DNA of 64,000 bases from Sphingobium lactosutens (GCF_013393185.1 NZ_QJQX01000054.1:248001-312000), one strand, 5' to 3'. Numbered from the stretch's first letter, positions 42,984 to 52,221 are shown. Notes: generated by a model not told the origin, from the letters alone. Made by a program: numbers and translations.

Positions 42984-45008
42984 CTATTCCCCAAATAATT
43001 TGAATTCGGCGAGGCGGGTGGCCTTGCCCCTGGGCTGCCGGAACAGCAGCCGGACCCTGGCGGTCTGCAGTCGCGGCCAGCGGACGTCCGTCACGCCGTT
43101 GGCGATCGGGCTGCCCTTCGGGTTCGCAATGTCGCGCCAGTCGCCGTCGACCCACGCCTGGAGGCGGTAGCTTTGCGGCACGGCGAAGCCCTTGCCATCG
43201 GCGAAGAAGGCGAGTTCGGCGCGGGCGAGGCCGACCGGCTTGCCCAGGTCGATCGCATACCATTGCTCGGCCGGGGAGGGGGCGGAGGACCAGCCATTGG
43301 GCAGTTCGGGGAAGAACCAAACGCGGCCGTCGATCGCGTCATGGACATTTTCGACGTCGGCGTTGCTGGAGGCCGATCCCATCGGGTACTGCCCGCGCAC
43401 CAGTTGCACGGCCCGGTTGATCGGGCGCTGGATCGCGGGCGTGGCGGCGCGTGATACACGCACCTCGACGCGGCCGAGCGTCTCGCGGCGGGCGACTTCC
43501 CTGCCGTCGACGTCGATGACGAGGCCCTTGCCGCGCTTATAGTGGCTGCCGTCCGCGTCCCATGTCACGGCGACCTTGTGGCCATGATAGGGCACATCCT
43601 GCACCCGGAACCAGCCGAGGGCCTGGCTGTCGCCGGCGTCGGGGATCAGCGGGTTCACCTCCAGCACATCGTCGGCGCGCGGGCGGATGCCGACCAGCCC
43701 GGTCAGGATCAGGTCGTTGAAGCCGGAATGGAAATAATGATGGCTGCGGTCGAGGCCGACGATCGGCTTGCCGGTTTCGGGATGATAATCCTCCTCGATG
43801 TCGATGCGATCCCCCTGATAGTGGAGCGCGGCATATTGGCGCAGCAGGCGCATATAGGCACTGCGCGTGACCGGACCGGTTGCCTTGGCATGGTCGAGCA
43901 GGTTGGCCATGCCATGCAGCACCTGCGTCGTCTGATAGGGCCAGATCGGGCCGTTCCACTGGCATTCCGGGTCTTTGCCGAGATAGCGATACTGCCGCAT
44001 ATAATATTCGTAGCTGGCCTCGACCGTGCGCATGCCCGCCTTGCCGGCGAGCGAGGCGGGGTCGAGCAGATGGGTCCAGGCCTGCGCATATTTCGCATCG
44101 TCGGGGACGAGGTCGAACATCCAGGGCAGATAGCCGACCAGTTCGCGGTTGCGGATCGGATCCCAGTAATTGACGAATTCATTCTTGCGCGACTGGTGGC
44201 GGTCGATGAAGTGGGTGAGCCTGTCGCTCCAGAGATCGGTCAGGACGTGCTTTTGCAGGGCGTCGGCGCGGGCGGCATAGCCGACGGCCATCGCCTTGTT
44301 GCCCGCCAGCTCCGCCATTTTAGACAAAGCGCGGGCATTGGCGAACATATAGCTGTTGACCGAGGGGCGGAAGGCGTCGCCGCCGCGGAACCCGTCCTTG
44401 CCGCCCGATGCGTCGATCGAGGAGACGGTATATTCGGTGGCGTCGAGTAGCGGCTCCACGAAATACAGCCCCTTGTCGAAGTCATATTTGTCGTCCCACA
44501 GGCGATAGATATGGTTCATGACCGACAGATGTTCGATTGCATCGGCCCGGTCGCCGTCGACGAGGTAACGGCCCCAGACGCTGTCCGCCATATGATCGGT
44601 GAAGTGGCGGTCGTTGCCGCCGCTGCGATACATGAAATTGATATAGTCGTCGGTGAAGCGCCTGTCGTTGAGCCAGCGCCCTTCGCCGATATGGAAGCCG
44701 CTGGCGTCGTTCAGGCTGGCATAGGGATGGCGCTGCCAGTCGACATCGTCGAAAAATTCGGTGGTGATATAGCCTTCTTCGCCCAGGTCGCGCTGATGCC
44801 CGCGGAAGACCTGCCAGCGATAATAATAGACGGCGTCGATCTTCGGATCGGCGGATTCGAAGAAGGGAATGCGGTCGCGATACCAAGCGGCGTCATTGCC
44901 GAAGCGCCGGGCGGCGATCGCGTCTTTTTCCATGGCCGGGGGAGGCGAGGCAGCGCCGATCCCGATCATGGCGGCTCCCGCCAGCAGCAGCATCCTTATC
45001 GCGCGCAT
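42984..45008 (-). CDS. MGH1-like glycoside hydrolase with C-terminal discoidin-like domain
   Basis: 674 residues. The signal peptide is residues 1-20. The catalytic part (about 40-440) is an alpha/alpha-barrel of the MGH1/GH63-like clan. It contains DAVYYYRWQVFRGHQ, ITTEFFDDVDWQRHP, WNGPIWPYQTTQVLHGMANL (the family's signature area), YWDPIRNRELVGYL and HYFHSGFNDLILTGLVG. A sheet-rich region follows, then a C-terminal F5/8-type discoidin fold (about 540-674), which could bind carbohydrate. Placed at the end of the arabinan locus, it may cleave a side-branch or a related plant glycan. No precise linkage can be assigned. Confidence 0.8.
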   Translation of the reverse strand: MRAIRMLLLAGAAMIGIGAASPPPAMEKDAIAARRFGNDAAWYRDRIPFFESADPKIDAVYYYRWQVFRGHQRDLGEEGYITTEFFDDVDWQRHPYASLNDASGFHIGEGRWLNDRRFTDDYINFMYRSGGNDRHFTDHMADSVWGRYLVDGDRADAIEHLSVMNHIYRLWDDKYDFDKGLYFVEPLLDATEYTVSSIDASGGKDGFRGGDAFRPSVNSYMFANARALSKMAELAGNKAMAVGYAARADALQKHVLTDLWSDRLTHFIDRHQSRKNEFVNYWDPIRNRELVGYLPWMFDLVPDDAKYAQAWTHLLDPASLAGKAGMRTVEASYEYYMRQYRYLGKDPECQWNGPIWPYQTTQVLHGMANLLDHAKATGPVTRSAYMRLLRQYAALHYQGDRIDIEEDYHPETGKPIVGLDRSHHYFHSGFNDLILTGLVGIRPRADDVLEVNPLIPDAGDSQALGWFRVQDVPYHGHKVAVTWDADGSHYKRGKGLVIDVDGREVARRETLGRVEVRVSRAATPAIQRPINRAVQLVRGQYPMGSASSNADVENVHDAIDGRVWFFPELPNGWSSAPSPAEQWYAIDLGKPVGLARAELAFFADGKGFAVPQSYRLQAWVDGDWRDIANPKGSPIANGVTDVRWPRLQTARVRLLFRQPRGKATRLAEFKLFGE

Positions 45009-45039
45009 CCTTCGTCCTCCCTGTCATTCACAAACAAAT

Positions 45040-45087
45040 ATGGCGGCCGATCCGGGACTTGGAGAGACATCCCGGAACGGCCGCCAT
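45040..45087 (-). terminator. Hairpin after the arabinan TonB receptor, distal
   Basis: ATGGCGGCCG and CGGCCGCCAT, extended by TCCGGGA and TCCCGGA arms, make a long stem on the reverse strand followed by ATTTGTTTG. It lies in the 124-bp gap before the MGH1-like gene and could stop or process the transcript there. Confidence 0.6.
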
Positions 45088-45091
45088 GGAA

Positions 45092-45123
45092 ATGGCGCGC
45101 AGTGAGGAGACACCGCGCGCCAT
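45092..45123 (-). terminator. Hairpin after the arabinan TonB receptor, proximal
   Basis: ATGGCGCGC (45092-45100) and GCGCGCCAT (45115-45123) are perfect 9-bp arms around 14 bases. No T-run follows. Together with the next hairpin it forms a tandem structure downstream of the receptor gene. Confidence 0.5.
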
Positions 45124-45132
45124 CGGGCACCT

Positions 45133-47733
45133 TTAGAAGCGGAAACGCGCACCGAACTCGAAGGTCCGGTCATAAGTACGCGTGTCGCGCGGCGTATCGG
45201 TATACACGCCGGTCAGAGAATTCAGTCCCTTGAACCGGTCCTGATAGGTCCGGTCGGTGATGTTGGTCGCATCGAAGGTCAGCGTGATCGCGGGTGTCAG
45301 GTCATAGCTCGCCGAGAAGTCCAGCTGGCCGGTCGGATCGGCGACGATGGTGCTCGCCTGCAAACCGCCGGAATTGTAGCTGTCAACGAAGCTGGAGCGC
45401 CAGTTATAGGCCAGACGTGCCGAAATGCCGTACTTTTCGTAGATCGCCACCACATTGTAGGAATATTTCGAGACGTTCACGATCCGCTGCTTGCCGCCGT
45501 TGATCGGGTCCTCGGTCTTGCCGATCGTGTAGGTGCCGTTCAGCTGCGCACCCAGGCCGCTCAGCGCGCCCGGCAGGAAGTCGAAGAACTGCTGATAGGC
45601 AAGCTCGACGCCCTTCAGCGAACCCGAGCCGGTGTTGCGCGGACGGTTCACCAGCCAGGTATCACCCAGATATTCCTCGGGCTGCGAATAGGTCTGAATA
45701 TAACCCTTGATCTTACGATAGAAGCCGGCGGCCGTGATCGATGAATTGCGGCTCGGATAATATTCCAGCGTGATGTCATAGGCGTCCGACTTGATCGGCG
45801 TGAGAGCAGGGTTGCCGCCGCCGCCGGTGCCGGCATAGCCTTGATTGCCGGTCGAGCCGCTAGGCACATAGGTGACGAGCGGGTTGAGGTCGGCAAAGTT
45901 CGGGCGGGTGATCGTCTTGCCGGCGGCGAGGCGCAGCTGGAGATTGTCCATCAGGCCGAAGCGGGCGTTGATGCTCGGCAGCGCGTTCAGATAATTCTGG
46001 CGGCTGTCGACACCATTGCCGGTCAGGGCGGTCACGGTGTTGACGACGCGAACGCCGAAGACGCCATCGACCGGCACCGAGCCGAGATCGAAGCGATAAC
46101 CGGCCTGCGCGTAGAAGGCATAGGTCTTTTCGAGGTCGAAGAAGGCCAGATTGGGTTCGAATGGACGATCGCCGACGGCCTGGCCGAACCAGCCGCGCAC
46201 CGTATCGCTATTGTCGAGCAGATAGTCGCCATTGGCATCGAGGAATTGGCCAATGCCGACCCTGCCCTTGACGAGGCCATTGGGCGACAGATCCCAGAAT
46301 TCGCCTGGCAGGGTGCTGACCAGAACCGGATTGGTCGCCGCAATGGGGATGGACGCGGTTGCCTGCGAGGTCACGCGACGGTTGGTATAACGCGCGCCGA
46401 TCTTGAAGTTCGACAGGAAGCCGTCGTCGAACTTGTGCTCGACATCGCCACGCCAGGCCCACTGGCGGCTGACGGCAACACTGTGATTGTCGAACAAGGT
46501 GCGCAGGGTGAATGCCGACGGATCGGTCAGGTCCACGCCTTGAATGTCGATCTGCGGCGTGCCGCCCTTGTCGAAATTATAGACGGCCGTGGGCGCGTTG
46601 AACGACGTGTCGACGATCATGTTGCGGTTGGGCAGGCGGCTGCGATTATAGGTCAGCTCCGACGACAGGGTCGTGTTGTCGTCGGTCGTATATTTGACGC
46701 CACCATTGATCTGATAGGTGGTCGTCTTGTCCTCATATGCCTGGTTGCTGGTGATGGTGTAGGCGTTCTCGACTGTTACGCCATTGGCCAGAGCCGGATA
46801 ATCCGGGTTGGGCGTGATCGATGTGACGTTACCCGCCTTGGGGAGGCCGACGAAGAAGTCGGTGTCGTAGCGGTTCTTATATTGGGTGTAGAGCGCATCG
46901 ACATAGAATTCGAGATTGGCGGCCGGACGCCACTGTACCGACGCATTATAGGCGGTGCGGCGACGGTCGCCCTGAGTGTAGAGGCCGCCGACCGTGTCCG
47001 GGACGCCGATCTGGTTGCCGCTATTCGGGTCGGCGATCGGGTTCGACACGAAATCGAACGCGGTATTGTCTTCATAGCGACGGCGATTGTGCGAGGCGGA
47101 CAGCATGATGCCGATTTCGCCGATCGACGTATCCCAGCGATTGCTGACCAGAGCGCTGCCGAGATAGCCCCATTTGCCGGCCTGATCGCTGTAGACGGCG
47201 CGGCCGCCGCCTGCGACCTGGAAGCCGTCAAAGTCGAAGGGACGGCGCAGGCGTACATCGATGACACCGGCGACGCCACCTTCCACCAGGTCGGGCGTGC
47301 TGGTCTTGTAGACATCGACGCCCGCGAGCAGTTCGGCCGGAATGTCCTGAAGGGCGATACCGCGGCCAGTGCCGGTAAAGGCCTCGCGGCCGTTCAACAA
47401 TGTCGCGGTGTTGGGCAGACCGCGGATCAGCACCGTGCCGGCTTCACCGCCAGCACGCGTCACCTGAATACCGGTAACGCGCTGAAGCGCGTCGGACACG
47501 GTGTTGTCCGGCAGCTTGCCGATATCCTGCGCTACGATCGAATCGACGATCTGGACGGAATTCTGCTTGATACGCTGTGCGGTGGCGAGAGAAGCCCGGA
47601 CACCGGTGACGACGATGTCGGCAGGTTCGTCGCTCTGTGGTGCGGCGGTGGCCGCATCCTGTGCGTGGGCGGCGCCCGACAGCATCAGTGCGAACATGGA
47701 AGCGGAAGCGAGTGCGACCGGCTTGAAAGCCAT
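45133..47733 (-). CDS. TonB-dependent receptor for arabino-oligosaccharides (predicted)
   Basis: 866-residue outer-membrane receptor. The signal peptide ends in AAHAQD. A short region with the TonB-box-like DIVVTGVRAS (about 38-47) is followed by the plug (VQIVDSIVAQDIGKLPDNTVSDALQRV, then IRGLPNTATLLNGREAF). The large barrel closes with RFRF. There is no N-terminal signalling domain, so it is a SusC-like specific transporter of the Caulobacter/sphingomonad type. Its position among arabinan hydrolases, behind two operator copies, predicts arabino-oligosaccharide uptake. Confidence 0.92.
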   Translation of the reverse strand: MAFKPVALASASMFALMLSGAAHAQDAATAAPQSDEPADIVVTGVRASLATAQRIKQNSVQIVDSIVAQDIGKLPDNTVSDALQRVTGIQVTRAGGEAGTVLIRGLPNTATLLNGREAFTGTGRGIALQDIPAELLAGVDVYKTSTPDLVEGGVAGVIDVRLRRPFDFDGFQVAGGGRAVYSDQAGKWGYLGSALVSNRWDTSIGEIGIMLSASHNRRRYEDNTAFDFVSNPIADPNSGNQIGVPDTVGGLYTQGDRRRTAYNASVQWRPAANLEFYVDALYTQYKNRYDTDFFVGLPKAGNVTSITPNPDYPALANGVTVENAYTITSNQAYEDKTTTYQINGGVKYTTDDNTTLSSELTYNRSRLPNRNMIVDTSFNAPTAVYNFDKGGTPQIDIQGVDLTDPSAFTLRTLFDNHSVAVSRQWAWRGDVEHKFDDGFLSNFKIGARYTNRRVTSQATASIPIAATNPVLVSTLPGEFWDLSPNGLVKGRVGIGQFLDANGDYLLDNSDTVRGWFGQAVGDRPFEPNLAFFDLEKTYAFYAQAGYRFDLGSVPVDGVFGVRVVNTVTALTGNGVDSRQNYLNALPSINARFGLMDNLQLRLAAGKTITRPNFADLNPLVTYVPSGSTGNQGYAGTGGGGNPALTPIKSDAYDITLEYYPSRNSSITAAGFYRKIKGYIQTYSQPEEYLGDTWLVNRPRNTGSGSLKGVELAYQQFFDFLPGALSGLGAQLNGTYTIGKTEDPINGGKQRIVNVSKYSYNVVAIYEKYGISARLAYNWRSSFVDSYNSGGLQASTIVADPTGQLDFSASYDLTPAITLTFDATNITDRTYQDRFKGLNSLTGVYTDTPRDTRTYDRTFEFGARFRF

Positions 47734-47776
47734 TTGGATATCCTCCCCTGGGGCTGGCGCGGTTACGCCATGCGTG

Positions 47777-47793
47777 AATTACTCGGACTAATT
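47777..47793. promoter_or_regulatory. GntR-type operator, receptor copy 1
   Basis: AATTACTCGGACTAATT matches the proposed dyad AATTAGTCSGACTAATT except at one position. It lies 44 bp before the receptor start, in the promoter region. It is the best copy in the locus. Confidence 0.6.
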
Positions 47794-47809
47794 ATTGCTC
47801 CGACAAATG
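47793..47809. promoter_or_regulatory. GntR-type operator, receptor copy 2
   Basis: TATTGCTCCGACAAATG shares the GTCSGAC-like centre and is spaced 16 bp centre-to-centre from copy 1. Two adjacent sites suggest cooperative binding. Confidence 0.5.
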
Positions 47810-47924
47810 AATCGCAAGCGTAAAATTGGGGCTTGGTCCCACAAAATGGGATACTTGTGACATTTATGCTGCATGTCGAGAGAATGGCCGTTGCGTAGCG
47901 TGAATCTGTCCAATTTATAGGCAA

Positions 47925-47954
47925 GGGGCCGTCCGCACGATGGCGAACGGCCCC
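47925..47954 (-). terminator. Hairpin behind the GH43 gene
   Basis: GGGGCCGT (47925-47932) and ACGGCCCC (47947-47954) are perfect 8-bp arms around a 14-base loop. It lies just after the GH43 stop on the reverse strand. No long T-run follows, so partial termination is more likely. Confidence 0.5.
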
Positions 47955-47966
47955 ATTCTTCTTGTC

Positions 47967-47983
47967 AAATTGTCGGACTTGGA
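47967..47983. promoter_or_regulatory. GntR-type operator, behind GH43
   Basis: AAATTGTCGGACTTGGA has the GTCGGAC centre and one good half. It lies five bases beyond the GH43 stop codon and about 235 bp upstream of the receptor gene. Weaker than the others. Confidence 0.4.
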
Positions 47984-47987
47984 CGGA

Positions 47988-49415
47988 TCAGTCAGCGCGC
48001 CAATAGGCGGTCGTGTCGCGGCTGCCGACCAGGCGAATCTGCCCGTCGGCCAGGCCCAGCGCCTTGCCCGGCGCCGAGATGGCGGCGAAGCGCAGCAGGT
48101 CGCTGCCCTTGTCCTGCAACCGCACGAACTGGCTGCGCAGCGCGAAATCGGCGCTCTTGCTGTCCCTTTCGAGCGTCACCGAACCGTCCTTCTTCGCGAC
48201 CAGATAATGATCGGGTATCAGGATGGGGGAGAGCATGACGCTCTGCTTGCCGGCGCGGCCGGGCAGTTGGCGGAACTGGGTCTGGGCCAGCGCCGGGTTG
48301 CCGCCAAGCAGCTGCAAGCCGTCATGCGCCAGCAGCGACTGCGGGCTGGCGGCGGAGACGAAGCGCTCGGGCATCGGGCCATTGCCCACCGGCACGCCGA
48401 AATCGGGCGTGCCGTCGGCGGTGTAATAGAGGCGCTGGACGCGGGTGTGGCGATCGGGGTTCAGCAGCGGATCGCCCTGAATCTCCTTATAGTCGCGGCC
48501 ATGATAGACGAGGATGTCGCGGCCCTGTTCGTCCACGGTGAAACTGTTGTGGCCGGGGCCATAGACGCTGGTCTGTTCGTTGCTGACGAATACCGGCTGG
48601 GGTGACTTGGTCCAGCTCTTCGCGTCCAGCAGGTCGGCATTCTCGTCCGCCGTCAGCAGGCCCAGGCAATAGCGCGCGTCGGTGGCGCTGGCCGAATAGG
48701 TCATGAACAGCCGGCCGTTGCGGTGCAGGACGGCGGGGGCTTCGGCGACCTTGTAGCCGCGCACTTCCCAGTCGAGCGTGGGGACGGTCAGGCGCGTGAC
48801 CTTCTCGCCCAGCTTCAGCGGCGCTTCCAGCTTGGCTATGTAGAGGTTGCTGTTGGTTTCGATGCCCGGTTCGCGCTGCGCCCAGGCGAAATAACGAACG
48901 CCCTTGTGCACGAAGCTGGTCGAATCGAGGTTGAAGCTGTCCCACGGCGTTTGCAGTTCGCCGGCCACGCTCCACTTGCCGCTCATCGGATCGGGGCCGT
49001 CGCAGACGATCGCATAGGTGCGGATGCGGAACACGTCGTCACCGCCGCCGGCTGGGCCTGCCGCGAAATACATATAGTATTTGCCGTCGATCTGATGCAG
49101 CTCGGGCGCCCAGATATAGCCCGAACGCGGGCCGCTGGCCTCATGCCGCCACAGCACGGCCTCCTTCGCGGTCGACAGGCCCGCGATCGTCTTCGACCGG
49201 CGCAGCACCAGCCGGTCATATTCGGGGACGGAGCCGGTCAGATAATAATAGCCATCGTCATGACGGAAGACCTGCGCGTCCGCGCGCTGCTTGACCAGCG
49301 GATTGATGGGGACGGGGGCGGCGGCTGGGTCCGAGGCGGCGCGGGCCATGGCAGGCACGGCGGACAGTGCGGCGGCGCTGCCGATGAAGCCGCGACGGGA
49401 CAGGTTGAAGGGCAT
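47988..49415 (-). CDS. GH43 family glycosidase, exo-acting arabinofuranosidase type (Tat-exported)
   Basis: 475 residues. A twin-arginine signal (LSRRGFIGSAAALSAVPAMA) directs it to the periplasm. The five-bladed propeller of GH43 follows. DAQVFRHDDGYYYLTGSVPEYDRLVL carries the general-base aspartate, then IWAPELHQIDGKYYMYFAA, EAPAVLHRNGRLFMTYSA (the acid glutamate) and VYGPGHNSFTVDEQG. A C-terminal beta-sandwich-type region ends the protein. The preference for arabinofuranosyl side chains or oligosaccharides is inferred from the locus. It starts behind an operator copy at 49432. Confidence 0.88.
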   Translation of the reverse strand: MPFNLSRRGFIGSAAALSAVPAMARAASDPAAAPVPINPLVKQRADAQVFRHDDGYYYLTGSVPEYDRLVLRRSKTIAGLSTAKEAVLWRHEASGPRSGYIWAPELHQIDGKYYMYFAAGPAGGGDDVFRIRTYAIVCDGPDPMSGKWSVAGELQTPWDSFNLDSTSFVHKGVRYFAWAQREPGIETNSNLYIAKLEAPLKLGEKVTRLTVPTLDWEVRGYKVAEAPAVLHRNGRLFMTYSASATDARYCLGLLTADENADLLDAKSWTKSPQPVFVSNEQTSVYGPGHNSFTVDEQGRDILVYHGRDYKEIQGDPLLNPDRHTRVQRLYYTADGTPDFGVPVGNGPMPERFVSAASPQSLLAHDGLQLLGGNPALAQTQFRQLPGRAGKQSVMLSPILIPDHYLVAKKDGSVTLERDSKSADFALRSQFVRLQDKGSDLLRFAAISAPGKALGLADGQIRLVGSRDTTAYWRAD

Positions 49416-49431
49416 CAGGTGTCTCTCCAGG

Positions 49432-49448
49432 AGATAGTCGGACTAAAA
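49432..49448. promoter_or_regulatory. GntR-type operator in the abnA-GH43 gap
   Basis: AGATAGTCGGACTAAAA fits the dyad well in the central eleven bases. It sits in the 37-bp gap, so it could control a secondary promoter for the GH43 gene or be bound as part of the regulon. Confidence 0.55.
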
Positions 49449-49452
49449 GGGG

Positions 49453-50502
49453 TCAATACTCAGCGACGGGCCAGCCGTCAGCCCCCCAGCGCACCGGGGC
49501 GATGCGCAAGGTGGGGGCGCCGTTCGCCTGTTTGTCATAGGCGTGGTAGACGACATAGTCCTTGTCTTCCTGGCCGCTGCCATCTTTATCGTGGAGCCAG
49601 CCGGCATGGCCGGGGCCGCGGAAGCGCTGCTGTTCCTGAAGATCGGCGCGCAGGAAGATGGTGCCGCCTCCTTCCATCAGCGGGCTGCCGTCCTTGCCGA
49701 GATAGGGACCGGTGATCGCCTTCGACCGGCCCATGACCGTGTAATAGGTGCTGTTCGTCCCCTTGCAGCAATAGTCGTAGCTGACCATCAGCCAATAATA
49801 GCCGCCATGGTCGACGATGAAGGGCGCTTCGACCGGAGCCGGGCCGCCGGCCGGGGCGGGGCGGCGGGCGATGGAGACGGGCTTCTTCGCATCCCTGGGC
49901 TTGCCGGTCTTTGGATCGAGTTCGAACAGCTTGATGCCGGTCCAGAAGCTGCCCAGCGACAGCCAGTGGCGGCCATCCCGGTCGATGATGAAATTGGGGT
50001 CGATGGCGTTATAGTCGGCGTCCTTCGTGGACATGACGACCAGTCCTTCGTCGCGCCAGCCGTAATTCTTCGCCTTGGGGTCCAGCGTCGGGCTGGTGGC
50101 GAGGCCGATGGCCGAGCGGTTCGATCCGAAGGTGGAAACCGAATAATAGAGGCGATAGCGGCCATTCACATAGCTGATATCGGGCGCCCACATGCCGTCG
50201 CTGCCGGGGATCGCCTGCTTCGCCCATTCGGGGAGCGAGGTGAAGATTGGATCGCCCGCCGTCCAGTGCACCAGATCCTTCGACGTGCGCGTCTCGATAA
50301 GCCGCTTGCCATGGCCGGTGCTGAACACATGATAGGTGTCGCCTTCGCGGGCGATGACGGGATCATGGGTCGGGACGAGGTCGCCGGTCAGCCGGTCGTT
50401 GAGCGTCGCGGGGGCAGCGGCAGCCGGTTGCTGGGCGCAGGCGGGGCCGGTGGCTGCGAGCAGGGCGAGGCCCGCCAATGTGAGCATGAGGTGTCGGGCC
50501 AT
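49453..50502 (-). CDS. abnA: Arabinan endo-1,5-alpha-L-arabinosidase (GH43)
   Basis: 349 residues, cleaving internal alpha-1,5 bonds of arabinan. The Sec signal peptide is residues 1-23. The catalytic motifs are typical of GH43 subfamily 5. They are THDPVIAREGDTYHVFSTG with the base aspartate near 47, GMWAPDISYVNGRYRLYYSVS, NAIDPNFIIDRDGRHWLSLGSF with the pKa-modulating aspartate, PVEAPFIVDHGGYYWLMVSYDYCC with the acid glutamate, and GRGPGHAG-like text. It probably acts in the periplasm on imported fragments or at the surface. Confidence 0.93.
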   Translation of the reverse strand: MARHLMLTLAGLALLAATGPACAQQPAAAAPATLNDRLTGDLVPTHDPVIAREGDTYHVFSTGHGKRLIETRTSKDLVHWTAGDPIFTSLPEWAKQAIPGSDGMWAPDISYVNGRYRLYYSVSTFGSNRSAIGLATSPTLDPKAKNYGWRDEGLVVMSTKDADYNAIDPNFIIDRDGRHWLSLGSFWTGIKLFELDPKTGKPRDAKKPVSIARRPAPAGGPAPVEAPFIVDHGGYYWLMVSYDYCCKGTNSTYYTVMGRSKAITGPYLGKDGSPLMEGGGTIFLRADLQEQQRFRGPGHAGWLHDKDGSGQEDKDYVVYHAYDKQANGAPTLRIAPVRWGADGWPVAEY

Positions 50503-50574
50503 TCGGACCTCTCCATATCTAAGCGAAGTGCCCCTGCTTGCGCAGGAGCACTGGCATCAACGGGCATCAGGGGA

Positions 50575-50610
50575 TGGAGCGGGCGGTAATTCCACCCACC
50601 GCCCGCTCCA
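50575..50610 (-). terminator. Hairpin between GH51 and abnA genes
   Basis: TGGAGCGGGCGGT and ACCGCCCGCTCCA are perfect 13-bp arms in the 114-bp gap. They could terminate part of the transcripts from the upstream genes or stabilise an mRNA end. Confidence 0.6.
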
Positions 50611-50616
50611 AGGACG

Positions 50617-52185
50617 TTATTGCAGTTCGAGCACGACCACCGACTTGGCCGGCAGCGTCACGGTCAGCGTGCCGCCGCTGACCTGCGCGCCGGTGAAGGC
50701 GGCAGGCTTGACGGTTTCGGGCGCGTCGAAGCTGTTATGCGCATTGATCGCCGACGCGGTCAGCACGCGGCCCGTGACGGTCGCGGCGTTCAGGCCGTCC
50801 AGCTTCACCGTGACGGTGTTGGGCTGGTTTGGATCGAGGTTCGACAGGCCGACATGGACCTTGCCGTCCTTGCCCTTCACGGCAGAGCCGCTGACGGCGG
50901 GCATGGTGAACTGATCCTTGGCATACCAAGGGGTCTGGATGTCGATCGGCAGCACCGTGGCATCCTGCCAGGGCTTGTACATTTCGAAGACATGATAGGT
51001 GGGCGTCAGCACCATTTTCTTGCCTTCGGTCAGGATCATCGCCTGAAGCACGTTCACCATCTGCGCGATCGCGGTCATGCGGACACGGTCGGCATGCTTG
51101 GCGAAGATATCGAGATGGATCGAGGCGACCAGCGCGTCGCGCAGCGTATTTTGCTGGCGCAGGAAGCCCGGATGGGTGCCCTTGTCCTGGGCGAACCACG
51201 TCCCCCATTCGTCGACCGCCAGGAAGACACGCTTGGCGGGATCATATTTGTCCATGATCGCGCTGTGTTTGGTGACGAGTTCGTCCATCCGGCGCGCGCC
51301 GGACAGGATATTGGCCCAGGCGGACTCGTCGAAATCGACTGGATCGCCCTTGGGCGGGAATTGGCCGTTCAGCAGCGTATAATAATGGAGCGAAAGGCCA
51401 TCGAGCTTGTCGCCCGCTTCGCGCATGATCGTTTCGGTCCAATTATAATCATCGACATTGGCGCCCGCCGCGATCTTCATGATCCTGGTGCCGCGCGGCG
51501 CCTTGACGAAAGTGGCGTAACGGCGCGTTTCGTCCGCCGCGAATTCGGCGCGCATATTGCCGCCGCAGCCCCATAATTCGTTGCCGATCCCGAAATAGGG
51601 GACGGCCCACGGCTCCTTATGGCCATTCTTCGCGCGTTCTTGCGCCAGCGTGCCGGCGGGCGAGGTCATATATTCGACCCACTCCGCCATTTCCTGTGGC
51701 GATCCGTTGCCGACATTGCCGGAGATATAGGCCTGTGCCCCGACCTGACGGATCAATTCGAAATATTCATGCGTGCCGACCGTGTTCGGCTCGGTCACGC
51801 CGCCCCAATGGGTGTTGATCTTGACCGGGCGGTCCTTCTTGGGGCCGATGCCTTCGCGCCAGTGATATTCGTCGGCGAAGCAGCCGCCGGGCCAGCGGAT
51901 GATCGGCACCGACAGGTTGCGCAGCGCAGAAATCACGTCATTGCGGAAGCCGTTGGTGTTGGGGATCGACTTGTCATTGCCGACCCAAAGGCCGCCATAG
52001 ATGCCGTTGCCCAGATGCTCGGCGAACTGGGTGAAGATCGCCTTGTCATAGACCGCGCCGGGCTTGTCGGCATGGATGGTGGCGGTGGTCGGCTTGCCGT
52101 CGGTATCGGCGCTGGCCGGCTGCCAAGCCAGTGCGCTGGCGCAGAGCAACAGCGCGCTGGCGGTGCGGCGCAAGGTTTTCGTCAT
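50617..52185 (-). CDS. abfA: GH51 alpha-N-arabinofuranosidase, exported
   Basis: 522 residues. The signal peptide is residues 1-26 (ending PASAD), unlike many cytoplasmic GH51 enzymes. The (beta/alpha)8 barrel carries the acid/base glutamate 203 in GIGNELWGCGG and the nucleophile glutamate 326 in AVDEWGTWF. RWPGGCFADEYHWREGIG is a GH51 hallmark. A C-terminal beta-sandwich (about 400-522) completes it. It releases L-arabinose from arabino-oligosaccharides, so the sugar would then cross the inner membrane via a permease such as the MFS protein at 56 kb. Confidence 0.93.
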   Translation of the reverse strand: MTKTLRRTASALLLCASALAWQPASADTDGKPTTATIHADKPGAVYDKAIFTQFAEHLGNGIYGGLWVGNDKSIPNTNGFRNDVISALRNLSVPIIRWPGGCFADEYHWREGIGPKKDRPVKINTHWGGVTEPNTVGTHEYFELIRQVGAQAYISGNVGNGSPQEMAEWVEYMTSPAGTLAQERAKNGHKEPWAVPYFGIGNELWGCGGNMRAEFAADETRRYATFVKAPRGTRIMKIAAGANVDDYNWTETIMREAGDKLDGLSLHYYTLLNGQFPPKGDPVDFDESAWANILSGARRMDELVTKHSAIMDKYDPAKRVFLAVDEWGTWFAQDKGTHPGFLRQQNTLRDALVASIHLDIFAKHADRVRMTAIAQMVNVLQAMILTEGKKMVLTPTYHVFEMYKPWQDATVLPIDIQTPWYAKDQFTMPAVSGSAVKGKDGKVHVGLSNLDPNQPNTVTVKLDGLNAATVTGRVLTASAINAHNSFDAPETVKPAAFTGAQVSGGTLTVTLPAKSVVVLELQ

Positions 52186-52221
52186 GTCCGTCCTCTCCCT
52201 GTGGATGAAATTGTGGATAAG

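Noticed and set aside
45841..47823. 660-codon forward-strand frame opposite the arabinan receptor
   Set aside because: Same shadow effect; the reverse strand has a signal peptide, plug and barrel.
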